Shown here piece by piece: positions 22,254 to 29,054 of a stretch of DNA of 29,054 nucleotides. The DNA is from an uncultured Rickettsiales bacterium (GTDB taxonomy: Bacteria; Pseudomonadota; Alphaproteobacteria; Rickettsiales; Deianiraeaceae). Position 1 is the first letter of the stretch, and the number at the start of each line of letters is the position of its first letter. Location: NCBI GenBank assembly GCA_946544555.1, contig CAMNMI010000002.1, forward strand, positions 1 through 29,054, read 5' to 3'. The translations under genes and the position numbers were made by a program. Below the pieces are notes generated by a model, which worked only from the letters and a program-made list of their open reading frames with translations, was not told the origin of the DNA and did no database searches.

Positions 22254-24233
22254 GTTATTATTTTTTCCATACATCTCAACCTCTTTTTCAAGAATTTCAA
22301 AGAAAAGTTTGTGTCTTGCTGCGCATTCGTTTTTTAAAGTTTCTATATCTGCAACAATAAATCTTCCTTGTTCGTTATAAAGCATCCAAATATCTCCTGT
22401 TGATGAAACAATTTTTTTATAACCAAGTTTTTCAACCCATTTTTCAATTCTTTCATCTATTTTTGTTATTAAATAATACCAATTTTCTTTAATTGTATTG
22501 CTTTCATCAAAAGCGATACAATAATCTATCATTTGTGTGAAACCTTTTTTAATTTTTTCTTCATTTAAATCAAACGGTTTTAACTCAATGCTTATGCATC
22601 TTTGTTTATTTTTGTCATCAAATATTACTGCAAAATCTGGTTCATTACCATCTTCAAATGTGCTTGTATTATCACCAATCTTACTTTTAATCTCACTTAT
22701 CTTTTTATCACTAAAAGCATATTTATAATTCATAAATCTATCGTCAAAAAGCCATAGATTATTTGAATGGATGTTGTTTAAAAATTCAAATTCATCATTA
22801 TCTTTTAAAACCTCACCTTTTGGAAATATAAAGTTGTGTATTTTATCTTCATTTTTTTCTTTATCTTTTATCATTTCACCAAGTTCTTTGAGTTTTTGTT
22901 GTCTCAAAGTCATATATTCAGCAAGTGTTGTTGAGAATACTTTATTAAAAAGTTTTTCTTGTTCTTGTTTGTTGCCTTGTTTATCTTTATTAAAATTATC
23001 AAAACATTCTCTTAAATCTTTTTCTTTTTGTTTATAAGCATAATCAATAAGTTTGTCATTATCTACAATGTTGCTTTCCTGTGAATTGATTAAATAATAT
23101 GCTAAAAATGGTTGTTTTTCTTTAATTTTTTGTACCCAATTATTATTGGTGTTTATGTTATTTTTTTTGAATAACTCCGAAATTGCTTTTTTTAATTCTT
23201 TATCTATCATTTCAAAACTTACAGGGAGCAAATTTACCCTTTTCGGCATTATGTTAAAATCATCACGGCTATTATTTACATTGTCATCAAAATAAGAAGA
23301 AGTCAATAACAAATATATTTTCTTTTTATCATTTTGATATAATTTAAACCCATCATCACTTTTGAAAAATTCACAAACTTCTCTTTCATTTGCACAATAA
23401 GAAGTTTTTGTAAAACCACCATTTTTACAATCTTTGATATAATATAAAAGATTAAATTTATGGGTTCCGTCTTGATATTTTATATCAAAAGATATGTCAT
23501 CTTTAAATTGAGGAATATCATTTTTACCAATATTTTGCGTCTCAAGTTCTATAAAATTATCATCTTTTTCTTTATAACCAACAGATAATTTAATGTTTAT
23601 TTCTTTATTTTGAGTATAATTGTAAAAATACAACATAATCATTAACTCATCCAAAATTGCTTGTTTGACTTGTTGTAAAGTATATTGTTTATCGTTTTTT
23701 GTTTTATCATTTTTTGTTTTACGATAAAAACTTGCTGTTGTTCTACGGTTATTGTTATTGTTTTTCAGATCTTCGATTTTAATATTATTTTTATCAAAAT
23801 TGTAATCAAAAGTAAAGGTGACATATTTATTGTCTTTTGTCATACTTTCATATTTTATTGTATTAAAAAACTTCAAATATGACAATCTACCAACTCCCTT
23901 GCAACCTTTTTTATTTTTATCTTCTGGTGTTCGCTTTTTTAATTTAACAAATCTTTTAATATTTTCTTCCGTAAAACCATCACCATTATCAATTATATCT
24001 AAATATGTTATGTTAAACTTATTATCACTTTTTTGTGTAAAAATTTCTTTATTGCAATAAATTTGGATATATACATTAGTGGCATTTGCTTGTATAGAAT
24101 TAGATGTAGCTTCTAAAATTGGTTGTAAAATGTTTCTCTTGCATTTGAAATCATTTACTTCTGATTGTAAATCAGTTTCCATGTTGTTTATATCACAATC
24201 ATTTTTTAATTTACAAGTTTTATTTTCATTCAT
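22248..24233 (-). CDS. GHKL ATPase fused to a PD-(D/E)XK nuclease-like domain (transposon passenger)
   Basis: A 661-residue protein. Residues about 30-200 form a GHKL (Hsp90/MutL/MORC-type) ATP-binding fold: N-box EATSNSIQANA with Glu41 and Asn45, G1 box DNGDG (82-86) and G2 box GCKGVG (110-115). The middle (about 200-470) is Lys/Asn-rich and mostly helical from 340 on. NLWLFDDRF (492-500) opens a C-terminal domain with PD (532-533), ELK (550-552) within a predicted beta strand, and QMIDY (567-571), the PD, (D/E)xK and QxxxY pattern of RecB-like nucleases. It probably couples ATP-driven clamp closure to DNA cleavage, in defence or in transposition; the substrate is unknown. The gene is more AT-rich than its neighbours. 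Confidence 0.8.
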   Translation of the reverse strand: MNENKTCKLKNDCDINNMETDLQSEVNDFKCKRNILQPILEATSNSIQANATNVYIQIYCNKEIFTQKSDNKFNITYLDIIDNGDGFTEENIKRFVKLKKRTPEDKNKKGCKGVGRLSYLKFFNTIKYESMTKDNKYVTFTFDYNFDKNNIKIEDLKNNNNNRRTTASFYRKTKNDKTKNDKQYTLQQVKQAILDELMIMLYFYNYTQNKEINIKLSVGYKEKDDNFIELETQNIGKNDIPQFKDDISFDIKYQDGTHKFNLLYYIKDCKNGGFTKTSYCANEREVCEFFKSDDGFKLYQNDKKKIYLLLTSSYFDDNVNNSRDDFNIMPKRVNLLPVSFEMIDKELKKAISELFKKNNINTNNNWVQKIKEKQPFLAYYLINSQESNIVDNDKLIDYAYKQKEKDLRECFDNFNKDKQGNKQEQEKLFNKVFSTTLAEYMTLRQQKLKELGEMIKDKEKNEDKIHNFIFPKGEVLKDNDEFEFLNNIHSNNLWLFDDRFMNYKYAFSDKKISEIKSKIGDNTSTFEDGNEPDFAVIFDDKNKQRCISIELKPFDLNEEKIKKGFTQMIDYCIAFDESNTIKENWYYLITKIDERIEKWVEKLGYKKIVSSTGDIWMLYNEQGRFIVADIETLKNECAARHKLFFEILEKEVEMYGKNNNL

Positions 24234-24253
24234 AAAAATAAATCATAAAAAAA

Positions 24254-24277
24254 TCAAGTATTATACATCACAGAGCG
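24254..24277 (-). repeat. right terminal inverted repeat
   Basis: Read on the minus strand it begins CGCTCTGTGATGTATAATAC and continues TTGA. It carries a perfect -10 TATAAT (24260-24265) pointing toward the passenger gene. Confidence 0.93.
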
Positions 24278-24285
24278 AGTAGTAT
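24278..24285 (+). repeat. target-site duplication, right copy
   Basis: AGTAGTAT, identical to 21202-21209 and directly adjoining the right inverted repeat. The rpsJ -35 hexamer starts 10 nt further on. Confidence 0.93.
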
Positions 24286-24295
24286 AAAATAGTTC

Positions 24296-24324
24296 TTGCA
24301 AATAAAAATTTGCGTGTGTAGGAT
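24296..24324 (+). promoter_or_regulatory. rpsJ promoter
   Basis: A -35 TTGCAA (24296-24301), a 17-nt spacer and a -10 TAGGAT (24319-24324). The ATG at 24332 falls at about +1. The AGGA here resembles a Shine-Dalgarno site but is better explained as part of the -10. Confidence 0.55.
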
Positions 24325-24331
24325 GGTTTAT

Positions 24332-24652
24332 ATGGTAGCACAATTGCACAATATAAATGTAAAATTGAGGGCTTACAACAGCAATTTGCTTGACAAAGCA
24401 ACTGTTTCGTTTGTTAACTCTGTAAAAAATGTCGGAGGTGTTGTCTGTGGACCAATCCCAATGCCTAAAAAGATTGAAAAGTTCACCGTTAACCGCTCTC
24501 CACATGTCAACAAAAAGTCAATGGAGAAGTTTGTCAAAACCACTTACACTCGCCTTGTTCGCATCTTGGGCGTCACCCCTGCATTAATTGATGAATTGTC
24601 AAAAGTGGAGATTTTGTCAGGTGTTGGCGTTGAAATTTCAATCACAAATTGA
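24332..24652 (+). CDS. rpsJ: 30S ribosomal protein S10
   Basis: A 106-residue small-subunit protein that also serves as NusE in antitermination. It matches S10 throughout: INVKLRAYNSNLLDKAT near the start, VCGPIPMPKKIEKFTVNRSP in the exposed loop, HVNKKSM, and LSGVGVEISI at the end. The usual RTHKRLID is KTTYTRLVRI. ATG 24332 gives normal length; the upstream ATG 24323 would add three residues. The neighbours are unusual: S10 normally precedes rplC in the S10 operon, but here psd follows 23 nt downstream and a transposon lies just upstream. Confidence 0.93.
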   Translation: MVAQLHNINVKLRAYNSNLLDKATVSFVNSVKNVGGVVCGPIPMPKKIEKFTVNRSPHVNKKSMEKFVKTTYTRLVRILGVTPALIDELSKVEILSGVGVEISITN

Positions 24653-24675
24653 TGTTTTTTTATTTGTAAGTTATT

Positions 24676-25455
24676 ATGAATAAAAAAGATATCAACAAGC
24701 GTCTTGTCAAGGCCAAAGGGCAGGCAGGCAAAGTAGTCAAAAGAGCGTTTTCAATCGTAAAAAAATTCAATCCTTGCAATGTAAAATTAGGGCATTGTGT
24801 TGATGTAAAAATTTCAAAGCACGGCGTGAAGATAATATATTTTGTCATTGCGGCATGTTTTATCTCACTCATCTGCACTGGTCTTGGATTTTTAACAACA
24901 ACCTTACTGTTCTTCTTGATGCTTACGATATGGTTTTTCCGAGACCCTGAGCGCGTTCTTCCTGACAGAAAAAATGTCGTTGTTGCCCCTTGCGATGGCC
25001 TGATTCTAAAGATTGAAACAGCCAGCTTGCCGGAGGAATTGAACTCTGATGACAGTTCGGAATATACAAAAATCAGCACATTCATGAATATTACGGATAT
25101 GCACGTCCAGCGTATTCCAGTGGACGGAACAATCAAGCAAATTGAATACATCAAGGGCACTTTTATCAATGCTTCACTTGACAAAGCAAGTAAAGACAAC
25201 GAACGCAATTTGGTGCTTATGGAGGCCAAAAATGGCGACACAATTTGCATCGTCCAGATAGCGGGTTTTGTTGCGCGCCGTATTGTCTGTGATGTCAAAA
25301 AAGACGAAGTTTGCAAAGTCGGTGAACGCTACGGAATGATAAAATTTGGTAGCCGCATTGAACTTTACATCCCAAAACGCTATAAAGTTGAAGTCCTCGC
25401 AGGTCAAAGATTGGTTTGTGGCGAAACAGTTGTCGCAAGTTGGAATAATAAATAA
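24676..25455 (+). CDS. psd: phosphatidylserine decarboxylase proenzyme
   Basis: A 259-residue enzyme that makes phosphatidylethanolamine at the inner membrane. Seen: a basic N-terminal extension of about 50 residues, hydrophobic segments (about 52-70 and 72-88), RDPERVLPD (89-97), APCDG with Asp107, DMHVQRIP with His143, IAGFVARRIV (195-204), and the self-cleavage site FGS (224-226). Cleavage makes a short alpha chain with an N-terminal pyruvoyl group from Ser226. The N-terminal extension is longer than in most short-type Psd proteins. pssA, its usual partner, does not follow. It is probably cotranscribed with rpsJ (23-nt gap). Confidence 0.95.
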   Translation: MNKKDINKRLVKAKGQAGKVVKRAFSIVKKFNPCNVKLGHCVDVKISKHGVKIIYFVIAACFISLICTGLGFLTTTLLFFLMLTIWFFRDPERVLPDRKNVVVAPCDGLILKIETASLPEELNSDDSSEYTKISTFMNITDMHVQRIPVDGTIKQIEYIKGTFINASLDKASKDNERNLVLMEAKNGDTICIVQIAGFVARRIVCDVKKDEVCKVGERYGMIKFGSRIELYIPKRYKVEVLAGQRLVCGETVVASWNNK

Positions 25456-25469
25456 AATGCAAAGAAAGC

Positions 25470-26489
25470 ATGTCTTCATCGAGAGAGAGAGAGAGAGAGA
25501 GAGACGAAAAGATATACGTGTTTGACCTAATGCGCGGTTTGGCAAGTTTTTTGCTGGTGTTGTGGCATTACTTTTTCCATTGCAAATTAGACAAAGGATT
25601 GTTGTCAGCACTTGCGGGAACGGCGATTTTCTATTTTATATCTGGTTTTGTTATCCCAATGTCATTTGAAAGACAATCTGTAAAAAAGTTTTTAATCAAA
25701 AGGCTTTTTAGATTATATCCGACAATTATTTTTATCCTCAGCATGTCATGCTTATTTTGTTTAGCACAAGGTAGACATCAAATAGGAAGTTTAAATATAA
25801 ATTTTAAAAATATGTTGATTAATTTAACTTTTGTTCCGCAATTTTTTCCAAGCAACGATCGCAATTTAGAAAGCTATTTATACATAATAACAACTTGGAC
25901 GATTTGTGTTGATTTTACTTTTTACATATTGCTGATATTAACTTATAAAATCACAAAATCTCATAAAGTAAGAATAAATTTTATTGTAGGTTTATCTCTT
26001 GTTGCATTAATCATAGTGAAAATTTTACATGAAAAATTTCATATTTATGGTGCAATGTTGCAAACATTAACCTGTATATTACCATTTTATTTTGGCATGG
26101 CTTCGTATTATTATAACAAAAATTACATAACAAAAAAACACTTTATCATCATCTCATTATTTATTTTTCTACCAATAGCATTCAAAAATTATCACAGTAG
26201 ATACGTAATTGGCGGTCTGTTGATGTTGTATTTACTTACATATCATAAAGAACTTGGTAACAACAAAATTGTCAGATTTTTTGCACAAATATCCTATCCA
26301 ATGTTTTTATTGCATGCAATTGTGCCAATATTAATTTGGCCACATTTAAAAAATTATTGTTCAATAAGTAACAGATATTGCTTCTTTTTATTGTATTCTG
26401 CTATGATACCAATATGTTATTTTATTTATAGATTTATTGAAAAACCTTGCAATGAATTTGGCAGAAAAATCACAGCAAATATGAAGTAA
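25470..26489 (+). CDS. acyltransferase 3 (OafA-like) membrane protein with a repeat tract at its start
   Basis: A 339-residue integral membrane O-acyltransferase-like protein with about ten hydrophobic segments. The family start FDLMRGLASFLLVLWHYFF (19-37) holds the conserved Arg and His. It probably adds acetyl or another acyl group to a surface glycan or LPS. The first residues, MSSSRERERERD, are encoded by a (GA)12 tract. Another ATG at 25457, in a different frame, reads through the same tract to a stop after about 22 codons. Changes in repeat number would switch frames, so expression may be phase-variable. The start is 14 nt past the psd stop. The gene is more AT-rich than psd and gatA. 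Confidence 0.85.
   Translation: MSSSRERERERDEKIYVFDLMRGLASFLLVLWHYFFHCKLDKGLLSALAGTAIFYFISGFVIPMSFERQSVKKFLIKRLFRLYPTIIFILSMSCLFCLAQGRHQIGSLNINFKNMLINLTFVPQFFPSNDRNLESYLYIITTWTICVDFTFYILLILTYKITKSHKVRINFIVGLSLVALIIVKILHEKFHIYGAMLQTLTCILPFYFGMASYYYNKNYITKKHFIIISLFIFLPIAFKNYHSRYVIGGLLMLYLLTYHKELGNNKIVRFFAQISYPMFLLHAIVPILIWPHLKNYCSISNRYCFFLLYSAMIPICYFIYRFIEKPCNEFGRKITANMK
25481..25504 (+). repeat. (GA)12 dinucleotide microsatellite
   Basis: Twelve uninterrupted GA units directly after the start region of the acyltransferase gene. Each gain or loss of one unit shifts the frame by two bases. Confidence 0.98.
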
Positions 26490-26497
26490 TTTTTGTC

Positions 26498-26524
26498 TTG
26501 ATTTTAATGAAAATATGCTAAAAG
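26498..26524 (+). promoter_or_regulatory. promoter of gatA-metG
   Basis: A -35 TTGATT (26498-26503), a 15-nt spacer and a -10 TAAAAG (26519-26524). The ATG at 26532 is 34 nt from the start of the -35, so the transcript would be leaderless. Confidence 0.45.
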
Positions 26525-26531
26525 AGCAACG

Positions 26532-28004
26532 ATGACTATTGACTTGACAAAACTTGGCGTGATTGGCTACAAAAAAGGGTTGGAGGATGGCGAATTTTCC
26601 GCAGTGGAAGGCGTCAAAGCGTTTCAGGAAAAGATTGAGAAAAGCGACTTGAATGCGTTCATCACGACAACATTTGACAGCGCGTTGGAGCGAGCAAAAA
26701 AAGTGGATGCAGGCGAGGTTGGCGGCCGCTTGGCAGGTGTGGTTTTTGGTGTCAAAGATGTGTTTTGCACGAAAGGAATTCGCACAACTTGCGGATCAAA
26801 AATGCTTGAAAATTTTGTCCCTGGATATAGCGCAACTGTATGGGAGCGCCTTGAAAATGAGGGCGCAATCGTCATTGGCAAGAACAACATGGACGAGTTT
26901 TCAATGGGTTCATCCACACTCACAAGCCACTTCGGGCCAGCCATAAATCCATATCGCGACAAACGGCGACCAGACGAAAAACTCACACCCGGTGGCTCAT
27001 CAGGGGGCTCCGCGGCGGCTGTTGCAGCGGATTTATGCAATGTTTCCATTTGCGGCGACACAGGAGGGTCAATCCGCCAGCCGGGGTCATTCTGCAATTT
27101 GGTCGGCGTGCGTCCGACTTATGGCCGATGCTCGCGTCATGGATTGATTTCATACGCAAGCTCGCTTGACCAAGCGGGAGTGCTTGCCAAGTGCGTTGAC
27201 GATGCCGCGCTGGTGCTTGACATAATGTCTGGCCAAGACGCCAACGACAGCACGATGATTGCGGATGGAGCGATGAATAATTTTGGCGAGGTGGCGGCGA
27301 TAAACGACCTGTCAAAAGTGGATTTGAGCGGCATGGTTATTGGCCTGCCAGTGGAGTGCAAGAGCGATGCAAATCTACCAAGCGTGAATGATTACTGGAT
27401 GTGCGCAGCCAAGTTTTTAGAGAGCAAAGGCGCTAAAATCAAGGAAATCAGCGTGGAGCACATGGACAAAGGAATTGAAGTTTATTATACAATCACGACG
27501 GCCGAGGCCTACTCAAATCTGGCGCGGTTTGATGGAATTCGCTACGGACTGCGTGAAAAAGGCGACAAACTGGCCGATATTTACTCCAACACCAAGTTTG
27601 ATGGCTTTGGCAAGGAGGTTTTGAGCCGCGTGTTGACTGGTGCATATGTGCTGTCGGCGGAAAATTACGAGAATTCATATGTGCGCGCGATGAAGGTGCG
27701 GAGGGTTATAACCGAGAATTTCCAGAAAGCATTCAGCGAGATTGATGTGCTGCTGATGCCAGTAACCACTGGGGTCGCATTCGGTTTGAACGACAATCTG
27801 AGCTCCATTGAAATGAAAATGAATGACTTTTACACAATTCCTTCAGCGATTGCTGGGCTGGCTGGCGCAAGTGTTCCAGTCGGCTTTGATGGCGAGAGCG
27901 GCCTTCCAATCGGCATACAAATTGTGCCAAAATTCATGGACGAACTGACAATGTTCAAGGTTGCAAAATACATAGAATTGGGTGTTAAAGCTGGTTTGTT
28001 ATGA
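26532..28004 (+). CDS. gatA: aspartyl/glutamyl-tRNA amidotransferase subunit A
   Basis: A 490-residue amidase subunit of GatCAB, which converts Glu-tRNA(Gln) and possibly Asp-tRNA(Asn) to the amidated forms. The Ser-cisSer-Lys triad is complete: Lys75 in GVKDVF, Ser156 in TPGGSSGGSAAA and Ser180 in GDTGGSIRQPGSF. Also seen: GKNNMDEFSMGSS (117-129) and GVRPTYGRCSRHG. Normal length. gatB and gatC are not adjacent; instead metG begins within the stop codon (ATGA overlap). The gene is visibly richer in G and C than the acyltransferase and transposon upstream. Confidence 0.95.
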   Translation: MTIDLTKLGVIGYKKGLEDGEFSAVEGVKAFQEKIEKSDLNAFITTTFDSALERAKKVDAGEVGGRLAGVVFGVKDVFCTKGIRTTCGSKMLENFVPGYSATVWERLENEGAIVIGKNNMDEFSMGSSTLTSHFGPAINPYRDKRRPDEKLTPGGSSGGSAAAVAADLCNVSICGDTGGSIRQPGSFCNLVGVRPTYGRCSRHGLISYASSLDQAGVLAKCVDDAALVLDIMSGQDANDSTMIADGAMNNFGEVAAINDLSKVDLSGMVIGLPVECKSDANLPSVNDYWMCAAKFLESKGAKIKEISVEHMDKGIEVYYTITTAEAYSNLARFDGIRYGLREKGDKLADIYSNTKFDGFGKEVLSRVLTGAYVLSAENYENSYVRAMKVRRVITENFQKAFSEIDVLLMPVTTGVAFGLNDNLSSIEMKMNDFYTIPSAIAGLAGASVPVGFDGESGLPIGIQIVPKFMDELTMFKVAKYIELGVKAGLL

Positions 28005-29054
28005 ATGTCTATATCACAACTCCGATTTATTACGTCAACGGCGAACCGCACATAGGGCACTTCTACACGACTTTGTCAACTGATGTTTTGGTGCGACTTT
28101 ATAGGAATATTGGTTGCGATGTGCGATGCTTGACTGGCACAGATGAGCACGGCCAAAAAGTGCAACAGAGTGCCGAGAAAAACGGTGTGTCGCCACAGGA
28201 ATTTTGTGATAAAGTATCTGCTAAATTCAAGCAAATGGTCGTGGATTTTGACTTGATACATGCCAAAAATGACTTTGAAAATGGCCAAAATTGGATACGC
28301 ACAACCGATGAAAAACATGTGAAATTCGTGCAAGATGTGTGGCGCCGATTGGAGCAAAATGGCTGGATTTACAAAGGAAAATATGAGGGGTGGTATTCTG
28401 TCCGCGATGAGACATTTTTCACGGAGACCGAGCTGGTTGACGGCAAGGCGCCAACGGGTGCAGAAGTCAAGTGGCAAGCGGAGGAGTGCTATTTTTTCAA
28501 GTTGTCGCGGTTCCAGCGCGCGCTGTATGAGATGTATAAAAACAATGACATCTTGCAGCCAAAGGGCGCGTTCAAGGAGGTGTTGTCTTTTTTAGAGCCA
28601 AAGGAAGAAAATGTGCTGAACGATTTGTGTGTCTCGCGGCCAAAGAAGAGTGTTGCATGGGGCATTGAGGTGCCGACCGACAAAAACCACACGATGTATG
28701 TCTGGATTGATGCACTGTTTAACTATTTCTCGGCGCTCGGTGGAGACGGTGCAGAAGAATTTGATAGATACTGGAACAATGCCAAAACCATCCATATAAT
28801 GGGAAAGGAAATTGTGCGCTTTCATGCGGTTTATTGGGAGAGCTTGATTTATGGGCTTTACCACAAGGTTGATGAGGAGATTGACATTGAAGAGCTCAAA
28901 CGGGTCTCGCCAAAGCAGATTTTCGCGCATGGCTGGTGGGTGAAGGACGGTGAGAAGATGTCAAAGTCCATTGGTAATGTTGTTGCACCGGCTGATGAAG
29001 TGGCTTGGCTGGAAGGCATGTGTGGCTCGCAAGAAGTTGCGATTGACTATTTTA
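28001..29054 (+). CDS. metG: methionyl-tRNA synthetase (5' part, runs off the window)
   Basis: The first 351 codons of a class I aminoacyl-tRNA synthetase. Seen: the HIGH motif at 17-20 in YVNGEPHIGHFYTT, GTDEHGQKVQ, the stem-contact region YEGWYSVRDETFF without the four-cysteine zinc knuckle of E. coli MetG, YVWIDALFNYFSALG, and KMSKS at 319-323. The missing knuckle fits the alphaproteobacterial type. The ATG overlaps the gatA stop in an ATGA junction, so translation is coupled. The C-terminal anticodon-binding domain lies beyond the window. Confidence 0.96.
   Translation, partial: MNVYITTPIYYVNGEPHIGHFYTTLSTDVLVRLYRNIGCDVRCLTGTDEHGQKVQQSAEKNGVSPQEFCDKVSAKFKQMVVDFDLIHAKNDFENGQNWIRTTDEKHVKFVQDVWRRLEQNGWIYKGKYEGWYSVRDETFFTETELVDGKAPTGAEVKWQAEECYFFKLSRFQRALYEMYKNNDILQPKGAFKEVLSFLEPKEENVLNDLCVSRPKKSVAWGIEVPTDKNHTMYVWIDALFNYFSALGGDGAEEFDRYWNNAKTIHIMGKEIVRFHAVYWESLIYGLYHKVDEEIDIEELKRVSPKQIFAHGWWVKDGEKMSKSIGNVVAPADEVAWLEGMCGSQEVAIDYF

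Larger units (their letters stand above)
21210..24277 (+). mobile_element. IS1595-family transposon with a GHKL-ATPase/nuclease passenger gene
   Basis: A complete 3068-bp element: 24-bp terminal inverted repeats (21210-21233 and 24254-24277, 22 of 24 matching), a perfect 8-bp target duplication, a plus-strand transposase gene and one minus-strand passenger gene. The two genes converge and overlap by 6 bp, so the element has almost no spare sequence. It lies between the divergently oriented rpe and rpsJ genes without interrupting either coding region. The exact duplication suggests recent or well-preserved insertion. IS1595-family elements are known to carry passenger genes. Confidence 0.93.

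Noticed and set aside
24296..24331. Earlier TTG or ATG start for rpsJ
   Set aside because: The TTG is the first codon-like triplet of the -35 TTGCAA, and the extra residues are absent from S10 proteins.
28335..28595. Open frames on either strand within metG and gatA
   Set aside because: They are out-of-frame shadows of the two tRNA-related genes, which cover the region with complete family motifs.
1..29054. CRISPR arrays, rRNA genes, riboswitches or prophage genes
   Set aside because: No regularly spaced repeats, rRNA sequence, recognisable riboswitch fold or phage structural genes were seen.

Overview
The window is AT-rich chromosomal DNA from a Gram-negative bacterium, most likely an alphaproteobacterium. 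The case rests on the outer-membrane genes (BamA, LptB, an MlaF-type ATPase), the style of MetG, GatA, Psd, PgpA and PgsA, and a bactofilin beside an M23 peptidase. A lineage with a reduced or divergent genome (uncultured gut or host-associated alphaproteobacteria) would fit, but that is inference. Almost everything is ordinary housekeeping and envelope biology.

Layout. 1-1500: a lipoprotein plus DUF805 membrane protein operon (minus), flanked by copies of a GC-rich palindromic repeat. 1572-3968: a mannose-1-phosphate guanylyltransferase-like gene, then a periplasmic cyclophilin and an MlaF-like ATPase. 3965-5860 (minus): BirA and a prepilin-like protein, separated by a clear rho-independent terminator. 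6060-7872: an ABC-2-like permease, a membrane-anchored helical protein and tRNA-Val(CAC). 7894-9144 (minus): an unrecognised 416-residue protein. 9284-13996 (plus): pgpA, M23 peptidase, bactofilin, mnmA, pgsA, lptB. 14089-21154 (minus): a coiled-coil protein, an orphan complex-I/Mrp-like antiporter subunit, bamA, a processive GT2 glycosyltransferase and rpe. 21210-24277: an inserted transposon. 24332-29054 (plus): an orphan rpsJ, psd, an acyltransferase with a (GA)12 tract, gatA and the start of metG.

The most interesting object is the transposon at 21210-24277. It has 24-bp terminal inverted repeats (22/24 matching) and a perfect 8-bp target duplication, AGTAGTAT. It encodes an IS1595-type transposase and one convergent passenger gene: a 661-residue protein with an N-terminal GHKL (Hsp90/MutL/MORC-like) ATPase and a C-terminal PD-(D/E)XK nuclease-like region (PD, ELK and QxxxY motifs). 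This one-gene ATPase-nuclease cargo is a candidate mobile defence or genome-conflict module.

Other unusual features: (i) a family of GC-rich, cruciform-like dispersed repeats with four GC-rich copies and one decayed copy, whose inner stems covary; (ii) two candidate slipped-strand switches, (GA)12 at the start of an acyltransferase gene and an A tract in the spacer of the prepilin promoter; (iii) many promoters placed so that the start codon lies at or near +1, which points to widespread leaderless transcripts; (iv) rpsJ separated from its usual ribosomal operon. No CRISPR array, rRNA or prophage was seen.
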